Shown here: positions 46,170 through 56,725 of the stretch, piece after piece
Layout of the letters: each line of letters starts with the position of its first letter
Position numbering within the stretch: the stretch's first letter is position 1
Source: Proteles cristata cristata
Taxonomy: Eukaryota; Chordata; Mammalia; Carnivora; Hyaenidae
Assembly: GCA_017311185.1 (NCBI GenBank)
Contig: JAESUZ010003164.1
Coordinates: 1 to 64,000 of the forward strand
Direction: 5' to 3'
DNA: 64,000 nt
Program-made: the position numbers and the translations under genes
The notes under the pieces: model-generated
What the model saw: only the letters and a program-made list of their open reading frames with translations
Databases searched by the model: none
What the model was told of the DNA's origin: nothing

Positions 46170-46640
46170 TACGTTTATACCGCATGCCAATCTATCACAA
46201 AACATAGTGGCTTAAAACAACTAACAGTTGGCAGCCTCACAAACCAATAAAAATTTTAGTGGCTTGAAACAACATCATTTTTTAGTTAATGATTCTATGG
46301 GTCAGCAATAGGGACTGGGTTCAGGGAGGTCGTTCTGCTAATCTCAGCTGGGCTGACTCATGTGATGTGGCTGAAGCATTACTGGGTAAATAGGAGGCTG
46401 GTTTGATTATGGGCTCATTGTAATCCCATCCATCAATGGACCCCAGTTTTGTTTACATGGGGAAGACAGGTCTCAGGAGAGTGAGTGGGATTATGTAAGG
46501 CCTCAAGAGGCCTAGATTTGGAAGCTAGACTCAACAGCTTTTTGCTTTGTTCTATTGGACTAAGCAAGTCACAAGACCAACACAGAGAAAATAGACCCCA
46601 ATTCTTGATAGTCAGAGCTTTAAAGTCACACTGTGCACAG
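46170..46640 (-). repeat. Old mammalian LTR-like repeat, copy B, with duplicated start
   Basis: Same family as 33320-33810: 'agtggcttaaaacaac' (46206-46221) and 'gcaagtcacaagaccaac' (46564). The opening phrase recurs as 'agtggcttgaaacaac' about 52 bp downstream (near 46258), a small tandem duplication or a second fragment. Confidence 0.5.
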
Positions 46641-47052
46641 AATAGAAACTAAGAAGAATGAAAGATTGTGTTCATTTTTGCGATTTACCAAAAGGAACTT
46701 TTAAAAATAATTTTATTTGTACAGGGATTACAAACTGAGGGCTGGATTTATATAAAAGAATATTCTGAATATTCTTTTAGGTTAAGAAAATCCTTAAACA
46801 AGAGAACACAAAGAATATACGAACTGAAAATATTAGAGTATTTCTAAGGGGAGTTGTGAGAGATAATAAGATTTTCTTCCTAAGGGCCTTTGAAACCCTG
46901 GCACACAAGGGCAGCCTATTCTTTGTTCTCCCACTGACCAAGCAGAAAGCACTCCCACTTGTTTGTTAAAAACAAACAAATAAGCAACAAAAAAAACAAA
47001 ACATCAAGTGTCACATGCCAGCAGTATCACAAAATAAAGATTAATTTCAATT
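46641..47052. other. Unassigned non-coding sequence
   Basis: A-rich in places (46967-47000, AAACAAACAAATAAGC-like). No repeat named. Confidence 0.5.
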
Positions 47053-47512
47053 ATAAAGGATGTGGTTTATATATACAATGGAGTACTAGTTGGCAATGAG
47101 AAAGAATGAAATCCTGCCATTGCAACGACATGGATGGAACTGGAGGGTATTATGCTGAATGGAATAAGTCAGTTTGAGAAAGACAGATATATGATTTCAT
47201 TCATATGTGGAATTTGAGAAACATAACAGAAGACCCTGGGGGAAGGGAAAGGAAAAAAAAAATAGTTTCAAACAGAGAGGGAGGCAAACCATCAGAGACT
47301 CTTAAATACAGAGAACAAACTGAGGGTTGATGGTGGTGGAGACTGTGGGGAAGAGGGGAAAATGGGTGATGGGCATTGAGGAGGGCACTTGTTGGGATGA
47401 GCACTGGTGTTGTATGGAAGTGATGAATCATGGGAGTCTACTCCAGAAGCCAAGAGCACACGTATACACTGTATGTTAGTTAACAAATATAAATTATATT
47501 TTAAAAAGAAAC
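47053..47512 (+). mobile_element. 5'-truncated carnivore L1, 3' end only
   Basis: Starts in the last part of ORF2 ('gatgtggtttatatatacaa' at 47059) and continues through the 3' UTR ('catggatggaactggaggg' 47130, 'ctcttaaatacagagaac' 47298, 'tgttgtatggaagtgatg' 47407) to an A-rich end near 47512. 5' truncation is usual for L1. There is no coding potential. The sequence between 'gggagtctactcc' and 'cacacgtatac' differs from my memory of the UTR. Confidence 0.88.
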
Positions 47513-50500
47513 ATTAAATTAAATTTTAAAATCCTTCTGAATATTAAAAAAAGGTACATAGTATTTATATATGATCCATTTTTGGTGTATATTGAGATAG
47601 CAGCATAACTTGGGGGCAATATCTTGGAGTATAGCTGGTAGGAGAATGAACCTGATTTTGAGACATTAATAGGAGTGTGAATCCAGTTTTGAGCCTCTTT
47701 ACTGCCTACTGTCGTTTTCTAGAAATGGAGGGAAGTCTGAAGGAAGAATCACCAAATGAGACAGGGAGGGCAAGTTAGAGCATTTTCAAGACCATTTGTC
47801 CTCAGGAGGCCGGGACTGAATGTGAAGGGGTTACTAATAAGAGATAAAAGAGAAGTGGCTGGAGCCAAAATGGCATAGAGACTTTGGACCTCGACATGGC
47901 TAGCTTCTCTTCTGACATCGTTTTTAATTACAGGGTTGTTACTTCTTTCAGTGAAGCTTTTAATGAACGTATGTTATTTCCTGATATAGTCTTTGTTTTA
48001 ATTTTTCTCTTAAGCACACCAGTTTCTATACATTTGTGTAAAACCACCATGTGTTGGGAAAAAGCATGGTGGCATCGTTCCTCTCAACACAACACCATAT
48101 ATTGAACACTGAAAGCTTGTGAGTCGAGCTCAGCAGCTTTCTTCCATCCCTATCCCATGAATCTATTGACGTGCATGACAGAAAAGGGAAAGAGCCCCAT
48201 GAGAGAAAAGAGAACAGTACAACACAGATATTTTTATATGTATGGAGATTCCAATATATCAAAACATATTTTAAGAAAAGAAGTATCCTTACTGAAGCAG
48301 GGTGATAGAAAAAGACTACAATGGAAAGTCTTCTAGAACCAATCTTTTGAGTGGAACCCTGGTTCTGGACATAGAACAGAACCTACACATGTAATTCATT
48401 AGGGAGAAAAATTTGCATGGTTTAGAGCAGTGTGTCTTAACCATGGGCCCTTTGAAACAGATTGTAATAATTTGGGGAAAAAAATTTTAAAGGCCCATGC
48501 AATGGATACTAGAGGAATGGTCAGTGGATCAGAGATATTAATTCAATTTTGGAATATAAAGAGTCATTGGTTTGTTTTTGAGGGAGAAGCTGAGGCAGAG
48601 ATGAAAGCAGCCTGGACAATGCATGAGAAAAAAATGTAGGGGTGATAGGTCTCTTTCTTCTGTGTGGATTTTCAAAGAGATTCTAAGCCCCCAGCTATAG
48701 TATATTGTCTAAATAGAGACACTTTTGAGTGTACAAGAGGCATAAGCCAGGGCTTTCCTGAGCAATAGGGACAAATAGTTATACTACTCAGAGAGAGCTA
48801 GCAGAGTACGAAATTGTGCTGTGTACTGTATTCAGACAGTTGATGGTTAAAGTCCCTGAGAGGAGCTGGGAATCTGGCTTTCTTCCTCTCCTGTCCCTAA
48901 AAGGAGAGGTCATTGCAAACTTTGTTCCAGCCAACGTTCTGATACCTATCATTTTCTAGTCAACTGAAGAATTTGCCTGAGACATTCTTCCTTGTTCTCT
49001 AATCAAGTAGAATTAGAGAAAGATGAAATACTCAACAAGCACAAGTAACTTGGTGTCTCTAGGACAATATTTAGATAAAGAACCATGTGGGAAAGTGAAT
49101 TCCTGCTTAAGAAATATAAGGAGGAGCAAAGTTGTTGAATTTGGGGTATGAATAATTAAAATATCACTTCATTTTTCTTATAAATTGGTAAGGGCTGAAC
49201 ATTCCCATTACCATTCATTAGGAGTTCTTGCACTGGGTTTCTAGGAACTGGATAGATGCTGGGTGTAACAAGTCCAGAGAGATAGTATCCTGTGGCAGGC
49301 TGGTAGGAAAGAAGAAAGAGATACTGCTGTCAAGTATAAGGTACATTTCTAAAAATAACATCCTGAATTTTGAGGTAAGTTATGAATAACATAAAGATTT
49401 CATTACCATGATTACATTTGATTGTTTTACAGATATCCAAAAGAAATTCACCATATCAAAGAAAGAACTGTTATTGGTGGTGGAGTGGAGGGGAGCAAGA
49501 CATGATGTTGACTTTGAGGCACGTGGCCTCTGCCAGAGGAAAGAGCCATAGCAGACACTGGGTGCGTGCTCTCAGCAAGATGTTGGCACTGTCACCGGAT
49601 GTGTACACTAAGAAGGTGTAAGGAAAGCAACATATTCTACTAAGCAAATTTGTCTAGAACAAGCCTGGTTCCCAGCCTGTCCCTGAAGTTCCATAGTGGA
49701 GTGGAGGTCAGGGGGAGGGGTGGGTGGGAGAAGACTGATCATTTTCACAGGAGCTAGTCTAGGCCTCCATTAAGGAAGATGAAGTCTGAGAAAGACCCTT
49801 ACCACTTCTTCCTGCTCTGAGGATGTGTGAGAAGCTGAATGGAGCAGAAAGGTTAATGCAGACAAGTAAGTTTGTGTTTCCAGTTGTGGTCATATCCTGG
49901 GGCAGAGCAAGGCTTCCTCTGCTTGGGTTGTTCCCTCTGCTCACCCCCAACTCTGAAACTCCATTTTCAGAAGGTGTTCCTTTCCCTTCCTTCGTCTCCT
50001 TTCCCTTCCATAGATACGTGTTGGCTGTGTGCAGTCAAGCATGTACTTTCATCCTTGATATTAATGAATAGATAGGTGGAAAAATAAATTTCAATGATCA
50101 TGATAAGCAAGTTGTACAGTTTTTAGTTCACATGCCTGAGCGACTCTATTTCTATTTCTGTGGTTCACAAACTTAGAAAAAATATTATTAAGGCAGAATT
50201 GCTGCGAGAATGAGGAAGAGAATCTGCTGAGATACGTGTTCTCACGCAGAAGTTACTGAACACACCTGGGACTTCCCATCTTGCGCCCAGACCTTCCATC
50301 CTCTTCCCAAGAGCTGGCTCAGGGATTTAGCTTTTCCTCTTCCAGGTTTTATTGTTTTAAGACCTACTTCTCACCTTTTAAGCAAACATTTTCACATCCT
50401 GCTGGATAAAGACACGCCTTCGGAGATAATAACTGGAAATCATGTTTATTTTGTGTCATCAGATCTGCGGTTTGATACATCAGCTCATTAAATTTTAGAA

Positions 50501-50534
50501 CACAATAGCAAAAAGTATATGCAATGGGCATGGG
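47513..50534. other. Unassigned sequence, about 3 kb
   Basis: No SINE, LINE or LTR is recognised. 'gagcagtgtgtcttaacc' at 48425 resembles one end of a hAT-type DNA repeat, but no second end is found. Frames up to 82 codons (49823-50071) have no recognised motif. Confidence 0.45.
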
Positions 50535-50596
50535 TAGTCACATGTGAATTTTTAAATAAATCATTAGATTGACTTGTTCTTTGTTATGAGTGTTTT

Positions 50597-50811
50597 TTTT
50601 TTAATTTTTATTTATTTCTAGGAGAGAGAGAGATAGACAGCATGAACAGGGGAGGGTCAGAGAGAGAGGGAGACATAGACTCTGAAACAGGCTCCAGGCT
50701 CCGAACTGGCAGTCAGCACAGAGCCCGACGCGGGGCTCAAACCCACGAACCGCGAGATCATGACCCAAGCGAAGGTCAGACGCTTAACCGACTAAGCCAC
50801 CCAGGCGCCCC
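50597..50811 (-). mobile_element. Felid CAN-SINE, full length, left member of an inverted pair
   Basis: Reverse copy of the 'TCCTAGAAATAAA' subgroup ('tttatttctagg' at 50611) with head complement ending 'ccacccaggcgcccc' at 50811 and CpGs preserved. No direct target duplication flanks it. Instead 'tgttatgagtgtttt' (50582-50596) is present inverted at 50826-50840. It probably combines the tail of one original insertion with the head of another. Confidence 0.95.
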
Positions 50812-50840
50812 TACATGTGACTATTAAAACACTCATAACA
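50812..50840. other. 29-bp inverted copy of the SINE target site
   Basis: 50812-50828 is the exact reverse complement of 50963-50979 (17 bp), and 50826-50840 of 50582-50596 (15 bp). The two overlap by 3 bases. Joined end to end, the outer flanks make one 29-bp sequence of which this segment is the complement. Confidence 0.95.
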
Positions 50841-50962
50841 GTGTTGACTGCCAGCTCAGAGCCTGTAACCTGTTTCAGTCTGTGACTCCCTCTCTCTCTG
50901 ACCCTCCCCTGCTCACGCTTTCTCTCTCTCTCTCCAAGAAATAAATAAAACATTAAAAAAAA
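50841..50962 (+). mobile_element. 5'-truncated felid CAN-SINE, right member of an inverted pair
   Basis: Begins at 'gtgttgactgccagctc', lacking the tRNA-like head, and runs to the A-rich tail. It differs from the left SINE (for example 'cagtctgtgactccc' against 'cagagtctatgtctccc' on the same strand), so it is a separate insertion, not a copy made by inverted duplication. Confidence 0.93.
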
Positions 50963-50979
50963 TTTAATAGTCACATGTA

Positions 50980-53017
50980 TAATTGGTGAATTAGATTACA
51001 CAATTGTTAAGTTACAAAGTCATCTTATTAGAGGAAATTTTAGCCAAACAAGGTAGAAAAAGAATGGTTGCTGAATGTTCCAAACAGCACTAGCTTCCAA
51101 TCTCAATTCTTCATTTGAAACTGGTTTAATTTACCTAATTTTTCTTAAGTTCAGAAAGCATACCTCATAGTTACTAAGAGACAGAAAATTGATTTGAACT
51201 CAGAGGTCTGCGGTGAGCTCTGATGGCAGTATAATGTATTGCCATCAACATTTCCCAAAGATTCAAGCACATAATTTACCATTAACTTATATTTTTTGAA
51301 TAACACAGAAATGTTAGAAATCATCAAAAAGGGTGCAGTAATGAAAAAGCAAGATAAAAGCCCTCCTAGCTACAGCTAGGTGAAAATGTTAAATTCAGAC
51401 TAAAACAACTTTTATGTGATGTTTCCCCATCAGGACACAATTAAATACAATTTGTTGTGTAAAGTTGAATAAATTATGCCTTTTCTCTGTTGTTTATTAA
51501 TCATAGAGCTCTATGGATGTGAAACTGTATTTCCCACATGTCTTGAAGACAATGGAAGGTTAGTACATGCTCATAAAACAATTCCCACAGTTAGTTCAGT
51601 TGCTTTTCTCAAGTATTTTTTCATTCTCCGTTGGAGGGAAAATTCTTATTTAAAAAATAAGGCACGAGAAAAAAAATGTTTGCAGAAAAGGACACAAATT
51701 AGGCCTAGATTTCAGAGAGCATTGACTCTCTGAGGGGTTAGAGAAGGGATTTGGACTTAGTGTACCTTCATACTTCAATTATAATGAGGAGACTGAGCTA
51801 TTGAAGCCAATAAAGTGGCACCCTAATGTGAAGTGAATGGTATTCCACTAGCAGGTTTGAAATGGCATCAGTGTTGGTAGAGGCGGCAGCTTCCATTTCA
51901 TATTCTTTTAATATAGTTCTGTTAATCTTGTACAGCTCTGAAAGTCTTGACTTATAGGAAGTATGTTTTCACACCAAGTTTATCTACAATAAGAAACACT
52001 ACAAAGGAAAAGACTATTAATACTGATAACACCTTGCTTTGTAAGAGAGGAGTAATTGCACACTAAAGCAATAAAACTAAAAACCAATAGTATAGTCAAA
52101 TCCCTGTGTATTTTTCCTGCCATCAGTATCTCCTTACTCATTATCTCTATCAACAGACACACACACATGCCAAGCACACCTTTGAATTTAGAATCGACAA
52201 ACCTTCCAAAAGTCAACTCTCAAGTCCTTCAAAAATTTACTCCTATTAATTTACATTAAACTTGAGATTGAAATAGTACCTGCTCAGAGGTCAGTTATAC
52301 TTGAACTGTTGCCAGTAAAGAACTAATAATGCCTCCTTTAAGAGACCAGGATAGGGGAAAGGAATGATTGGAAATCAAAAAGTTTGCGTATTTCTCTGAA
52401 TTTCAATTTCCTTATCTCCCAAGTATCATGATATTGATGTAAGTATTACACAACATAATGGATGTAATAAACCCTTTGTATGCTTGTGCAGGACTGATCT
52501 CCAGTGGGTCCTGCTGCATATTTGCTGACTCTCGAAGTGAGGCTATGCACTTCATATAACCCAATGTGGTATGTAGCTTTATTGAAGTCTTCCAGATTCT
52601 GAATGTTGGACCAACTCCTTTCTGTCTCTTACTTTTCAATAGACTATAGGAGTAAACTGACATCACTGCCATATTTAATTTTTATGTTTTTCTCTCTCTT
52701 TGCACTATAATTGCATCACCTCTTTGTAATTCTTGTGTCCCTAACTGTAATGACTAATCAAGTCAGAGACGTAGATAAAGAAACTCTCCCTATTCATTTT
52801 CTTTTTTATACATAAAGCAATATGTTAAGTGGAAGTTTCAACTGAAGTACCAGTTATGGAAGATGGCTGAAAAACATGTCGGTTATGATTTACTACACTA
52901 TACCTAAGTTTTCAATGAAAATATCTGAACACTAATTATATAATAATTAGACTTCTTACTCATAAAACTCTTATTCTGATTAAAGATAATAAAGGATCAG
53001 AAGAGTGTAGACCATTT
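50980..53017. other. Unassigned AT-rich sequence, about 2 kb
   Basis: No recognised repeat or gene. Frames at 51476-51733 and 52412-52672 (85-86 codons) have no family resemblance. Confidence 0.5.
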
Positions 53018-53035
53018 AAGAATTAAGAGAGTGGA

Positions 53036-53256
53036 GGGGCGCCTGGGTGGCTTAGTCAGTTAAGTGTCCAACTTTCGCTTAGGTCATAATCTCGCGGTTC
53101 ATGGGTTCTAGCCCCGCGTCAGGCTCTGTGCTGACTGCCAGCTCAGAGCCTGGAGCCTGTTTCAGTCTGTGACTCCCTCTCTCTCTGACCCTCCCCTGCT
53201 TACGCTGTCTCTCTCTCTCTCTCCTAGAAATAAAAAAAAAAAATTAAAAAAAAAAA
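53036..53256 (+). mobile_element. Felid CAN-SINE, 'TCCTAGAAATAAA' subgroup
   Basis: Head 'ggggcgcctgggtggcttag', tail with long A runs. Target duplications 'aagaattaagagagtgga' (53018-53035) and 'aagaattaatagagtgga' (53257-53274) differ at one base. Confidence 0.97.
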
Positions 53257-53274
53257 AAGAATTAATAGAGTGGA

Positions 53275-54082
53275 GATTCTGTAAAAAGATTGCTGTGATG
53301 GGGCTATCACTTTGCTTTCCTACAAAGGCAGTGGGTGGAGGGGGCATGATTGAGACATCATCCAGAGCCCAACAAGAGAGGCTCCAATAGGCACACTTAG
53401 CAAGCTTTACATGCATTCCCTCCAGTGGGAGACACCATTCTGGGCTGAATCATGACTACAAAAGACAAAGCCTTCTTGGCAGTAAAGTGGGGAACTGCAG
53501 CTTGAAAGTAACTATACTTTGAATGGGAACAGAGAGATCAGAATGCATGAATCTCAAGGACAGAGTGTCACACGCACAGAAGGAAAATTAGTATGGAATC
53601 ATTCAAAATGACTCCTACCTAAGAAGAAAGTCTTGTATAGCCAGAAGAAGACAACAGTAAGTGGCTTCTGCAAGCATAGTTGCCAGGGAACAAAAGGGAA
53701 TCACTTACATCATGAAAACTATATTCCAAGAAAACCAACAAGTTGCCTTCCAGGAACCCAGAAAGACCCTGCAAGAAAAACCACAGCTTTAAATATTTGC
53801 TGGGCACAGGATGCATGAAGCCAGCATGTATTAATACCAGTCTGGGAAGAATTTTTTTAGCTTCCTTGTTCATCTTCCTTCCCTTCATACCAACCTGAGA
53901 GATTAGAAATAGCATCTAACAGTGGGGTTAAAATTGACTGATGAGGAGAGCAAAGACAGTCACAATTCATTTTTCTGATAGCCAGAACCTTCCCTCCCAC
54001 CAACCCCCCCCACCCCCACCAAGGCTGGCCCTTGCTAGCAAATAAATGGGAAGGCAATTTTTTTTTTTTTGGAATAAAGAAG
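53275..54082. other. Unassigned sequence with a C-rich run
   Basis: Minus frame 53619-53915 (98 codons) and plus 53633-53818 are not recognisable. A C-run lies near 54003-54019 (on the minus strand, a G-run). Confidence 0.45.
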
Positions 54083-54097
54083 AAATACCAGTTAATA

Positions 54098-54193
54098 GGA
54101 ACACCCATCTGCCTCAGTTAGTAGAGCATCCAACTCTTGATCTCAGAGTTATGAGTTCAAGCCTTATGTTGGGCATGGATCCTACTTAAAAAA
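54098..54193 (+). mobile_element. Short tRNA-Lys-like SINE (old carnivore type)
   Basis: A 96-bp element that is nearly all tRNA-like: box A-like 'cctcagttagtagagcatc', the anticodon-region-like 'caactcttgatctcag', and box B-like 'gagttcaagcc', followed directly by an A tail with no CT-rich middle. Target duplications 'aaataccagttaata' (54083-54097) and 'aaatgccagttaata' (54194-54208) differ at one base. It resembles the oldest carnivore SINEs derived from tRNA-Lys. It is not a functional tRNA gene, because the acceptor arm does not pair cleanly. Confidence 0.88.
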
Positions 54194-54208
54194 AAATGCC
54201 AGTTAATA

Positions 54209-55390
54209 TATGTGATTTGAAACCTTAATTTACTGACAAAATGAGAACTATGTTTACAAAGTAACCAAAGGATTTTATACAATCTGAACGTGTCTAGAAA
54301 TTCATGGGCTCCTTATCAAGCTTTCATCCAGTGGTAGAGGATAATTTTCCCCTTCCATTAGGTTTAAGAGGATAGAAAAAAACATTAAAAAAAAAAAAAA
54401 AGAGGATAGTGAGAGACAAAAATAAATAAACTCTCTATTACATGTAAGGAGTCCTAATATAGATTAATTATCCAATTTCCATCAAGACATAAAAAAGTAA
54501 AAAAAATCAAATTTTAAAAAAGCTTCTGAAATGTTAACTAAATAGAAAGGTAGATGACAGATAGAAGATAGAGTATAAATATACACATACACACATATGA
54601 CTAGCTCAGTGGTACATAAACAATCAAGGCAGTGTGTCTGTAAATGCAAAGTCTATTCGTATTTCTCTATTAGCAGGGGTCTCTTTGTCCCATGGATCTA
54701 CATAGGCCTAATCCTTTGAATAACTACATTTTTTAGCATTTCACTTGACCCACCTTGTTACATAAAGCATATTTTTGGAATTCATCAAAACCTCCAATTT
54801 ATTAATATTCCATTTATTTTTTCCCCTGGTTTTCCCATTCCCACTAATTTTCTTGGTACCTGAGCCCAGGCCTAATCATTGATCATTATACGTACATTCT
54901 ACCCATGGATCTAATTTCTGTCCATCTTATCCAGAGCCACACCTGCCCCGTTCAACCCTCAGACCCTGATCAATTTCACCATTTGTTTCCTATTTATCAA
55001 TTCCCTTGTGGCTGAACACTGCTTGGGAATATTTCATCAGCGTGCTGATTGGCATCATTTCAGGCTATTATTCAACCTTAGCTGCTCCCTCAATATTTCT
55101 TGGCAAGTTGTTTCTGTAAAACCTTAATCATATTCTTTGTCAAACATTGAAAAGTCTACTAACATCAAACCACCCTCTCATTTGAATAGTTATTCTACTT
55201 TTATTTTTCTGAGGAAAAAATAGAGGCCTTCAGTTATGAATATGCCCTCACCAAGCTCATGTATTTCACCCATGCTTTATTTTTCTTGTCATTCTTCTCT
55301 TTATTGCCTTCTAAAATCAACTTTCTTTGTAAGATATATCATTTTGAGGGTTTTGCTCATTCTCATTGCCATTACTTTCTTTCTTTAAAT
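54209..55390. other. Unassigned sequence
   Basis: An A-run lies at 54386-54401. 54900-55260 is C/T-rich and may be antisense of an old repeat, but no decisive phrase is present. Confidence 0.4.
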
Positions 55391-55614
55391 CAGTGCTTTC
55401 CAATTAGGGGCAGGGGAAACAATTTTGCCCCCTCCCCAGTAGACATTTACCAAAGTATAGAGACATTTTTGATTGCCATGATTGGGGAGGCGGTGGTATT
55501 GGCAACTGGTGAGGAGAGGTTGGGATGCTACTGAATGCCTTACAATTCCCCCAGCCCTACAACACTCAACTATCAGGCCCAAGAAGTCAACAGTGCTGAT
55601 ATTGAGGAAACCTG
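55391..55614. mobile_element. MER20-like hAT (Charlie-type) non-autonomous DNA element
   Basis: Starts CAGTGCTTTCC and ends GAGGAAACCTG, an approximate inverted pair. Interior phrases 'caattttgccccctcccc' (55420), 'gacatttttgattgcca' (55462) and 'caggcccaagaagtcaac' (55574) follow MER20 as remembered, and the 224-bp length fits. Flanks 'ctttaaat' and 'ccctaagt' agree at 5 of 8 positions, a possible eroded 8-bp duplication. It encodes nothing. Orientation is left open. Confidence 0.7.
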
Positions 55615-55914
55615 CCCTAAGTATGCAAAGTCTAAAAGACACTTAATAAACAAAACACATAAATAGACAGAAACAGCCAGCTCTCCTTGATAACATTTCC
55701 TATACAATTCTACCCCAACTCTTTTTTTCACTTCCAGATGTGTTGAAAATCACAGTATATGGTTTATATCATTTCAGTTTGTATGTAATATTTCTAAGTA
55801 TAACCTTAAAAATTTACCCAGTATGGCACCCAAAATCCATGTTGTCTAATTACTCATTGATGATATTTGACATTATTGAATTACTTTCTTTGTTTGCAAC
55901 TCTCAGCTTACTTT
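55615..55914. other. Unassigned AT-rich sequence
   Basis: The 125-codon plus frame at 55740-56117, the longest in the window, starts here and runs into the MIR at 55915. It has no recognised domain. Confidence 0.5.
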
Positions 55915-56035
55915 CTCATGGTACAGTGAAAAAGGCATGGGCTTTGCAACTGAGACATACTTTTGTTTCTGGGTCTAAACCTTACTGCCTGGGTAATCTA
56001 TTTAATCTCACTAAACTTAACGTTCCACATCTTAC
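55915..56035 (+). repeat. MIR fragment
   Basis: 'ggtacagtgaaaaaggcatgg' then 'gcctgggtaatctatttaatc' in MIR order. Confidence 0.7.
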
Positions 56036-56587
56036 TCCCTTTGGATTTAGATCATATGCTGTTATTTTTGTATCTTTCCTCCTCCTCCCCCCAGTTTCTA
56101 ACACTTCACTTGGCTGATATTGAGGGTTCAGGAAGGTGAAGAAATTACTGATTATGCCCTGGGTACAAATCCTATATTCCTCTTCTCATACTTTCTTTTG
56201 TCCTCTTTGACCTGTAGTTTCAAACCATGTCCAAGGAGCTTTAAAAGGTCACTTTGTTCCACTCTCCCTCAATTTATCCATTTCCTTGATCAATTTCATA
56301 GTATAACACATCATTACCCTTACCTTGACTTTTATCAACTATTGGAAAATAACTGAATGGGTGGCATGTGGTAAAATGGTTGCGACTTATTTTAAGCAAC
56401 TCCAGAAGACAGAACTAAAACCAGAATTTCAATGGAAGAAAGAAATTACCCATAATTAAACTCTTCAAAATGACAATGAGCAGTATGTTGGAGCTGGTGA
56501 TCATTCTGTTACTGGAAATACTGAGCAAGGGCTCAGTGTTAACCTGTCAGTTTAGTAGGCTAGATTGAATGATCAGAAGGAATCATG

Positions 56588-56725
56588 ATACAATGTCAAG
56601 AGCAATGGACTCAAAGGAATACAACAAACATGGTTTAAGATGCATTTGCTTTATTAGCTATAGTCACTTTGGTCAAGTTTCTTGACTTCTCTAAATGTCA
56701 GTTTGTCATTTGTTAAATCCTACAC
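56588..56725 (+). repeat. MIR fragment
   Basis: 'tgtcaagagcaatggactc' then 'ggtcaagtttcttgacttc' and 'gtcagtttgtcatttgttaa', in MIR order with a shortened head. Confidence 0.7.

Noticed and set aside
48425..48520. hAT-type DNA repeat end ('gagcagtgtgtcttaacc')
   Set aside because: No matching second terminus or target duplication could be found.
54098..54193. Possible tRNA-Lys gene
   Set aside because: The ends do not form a clean acceptor stem, an A tail follows directly, and target duplications flank it, so it is a SINE.
55740..56117. 125-codon plus frame, the longest in the window
   Set aside because: It runs into a MIR, has no recognisable domain, and chance frames of this size are expected in 64 kb read six ways.
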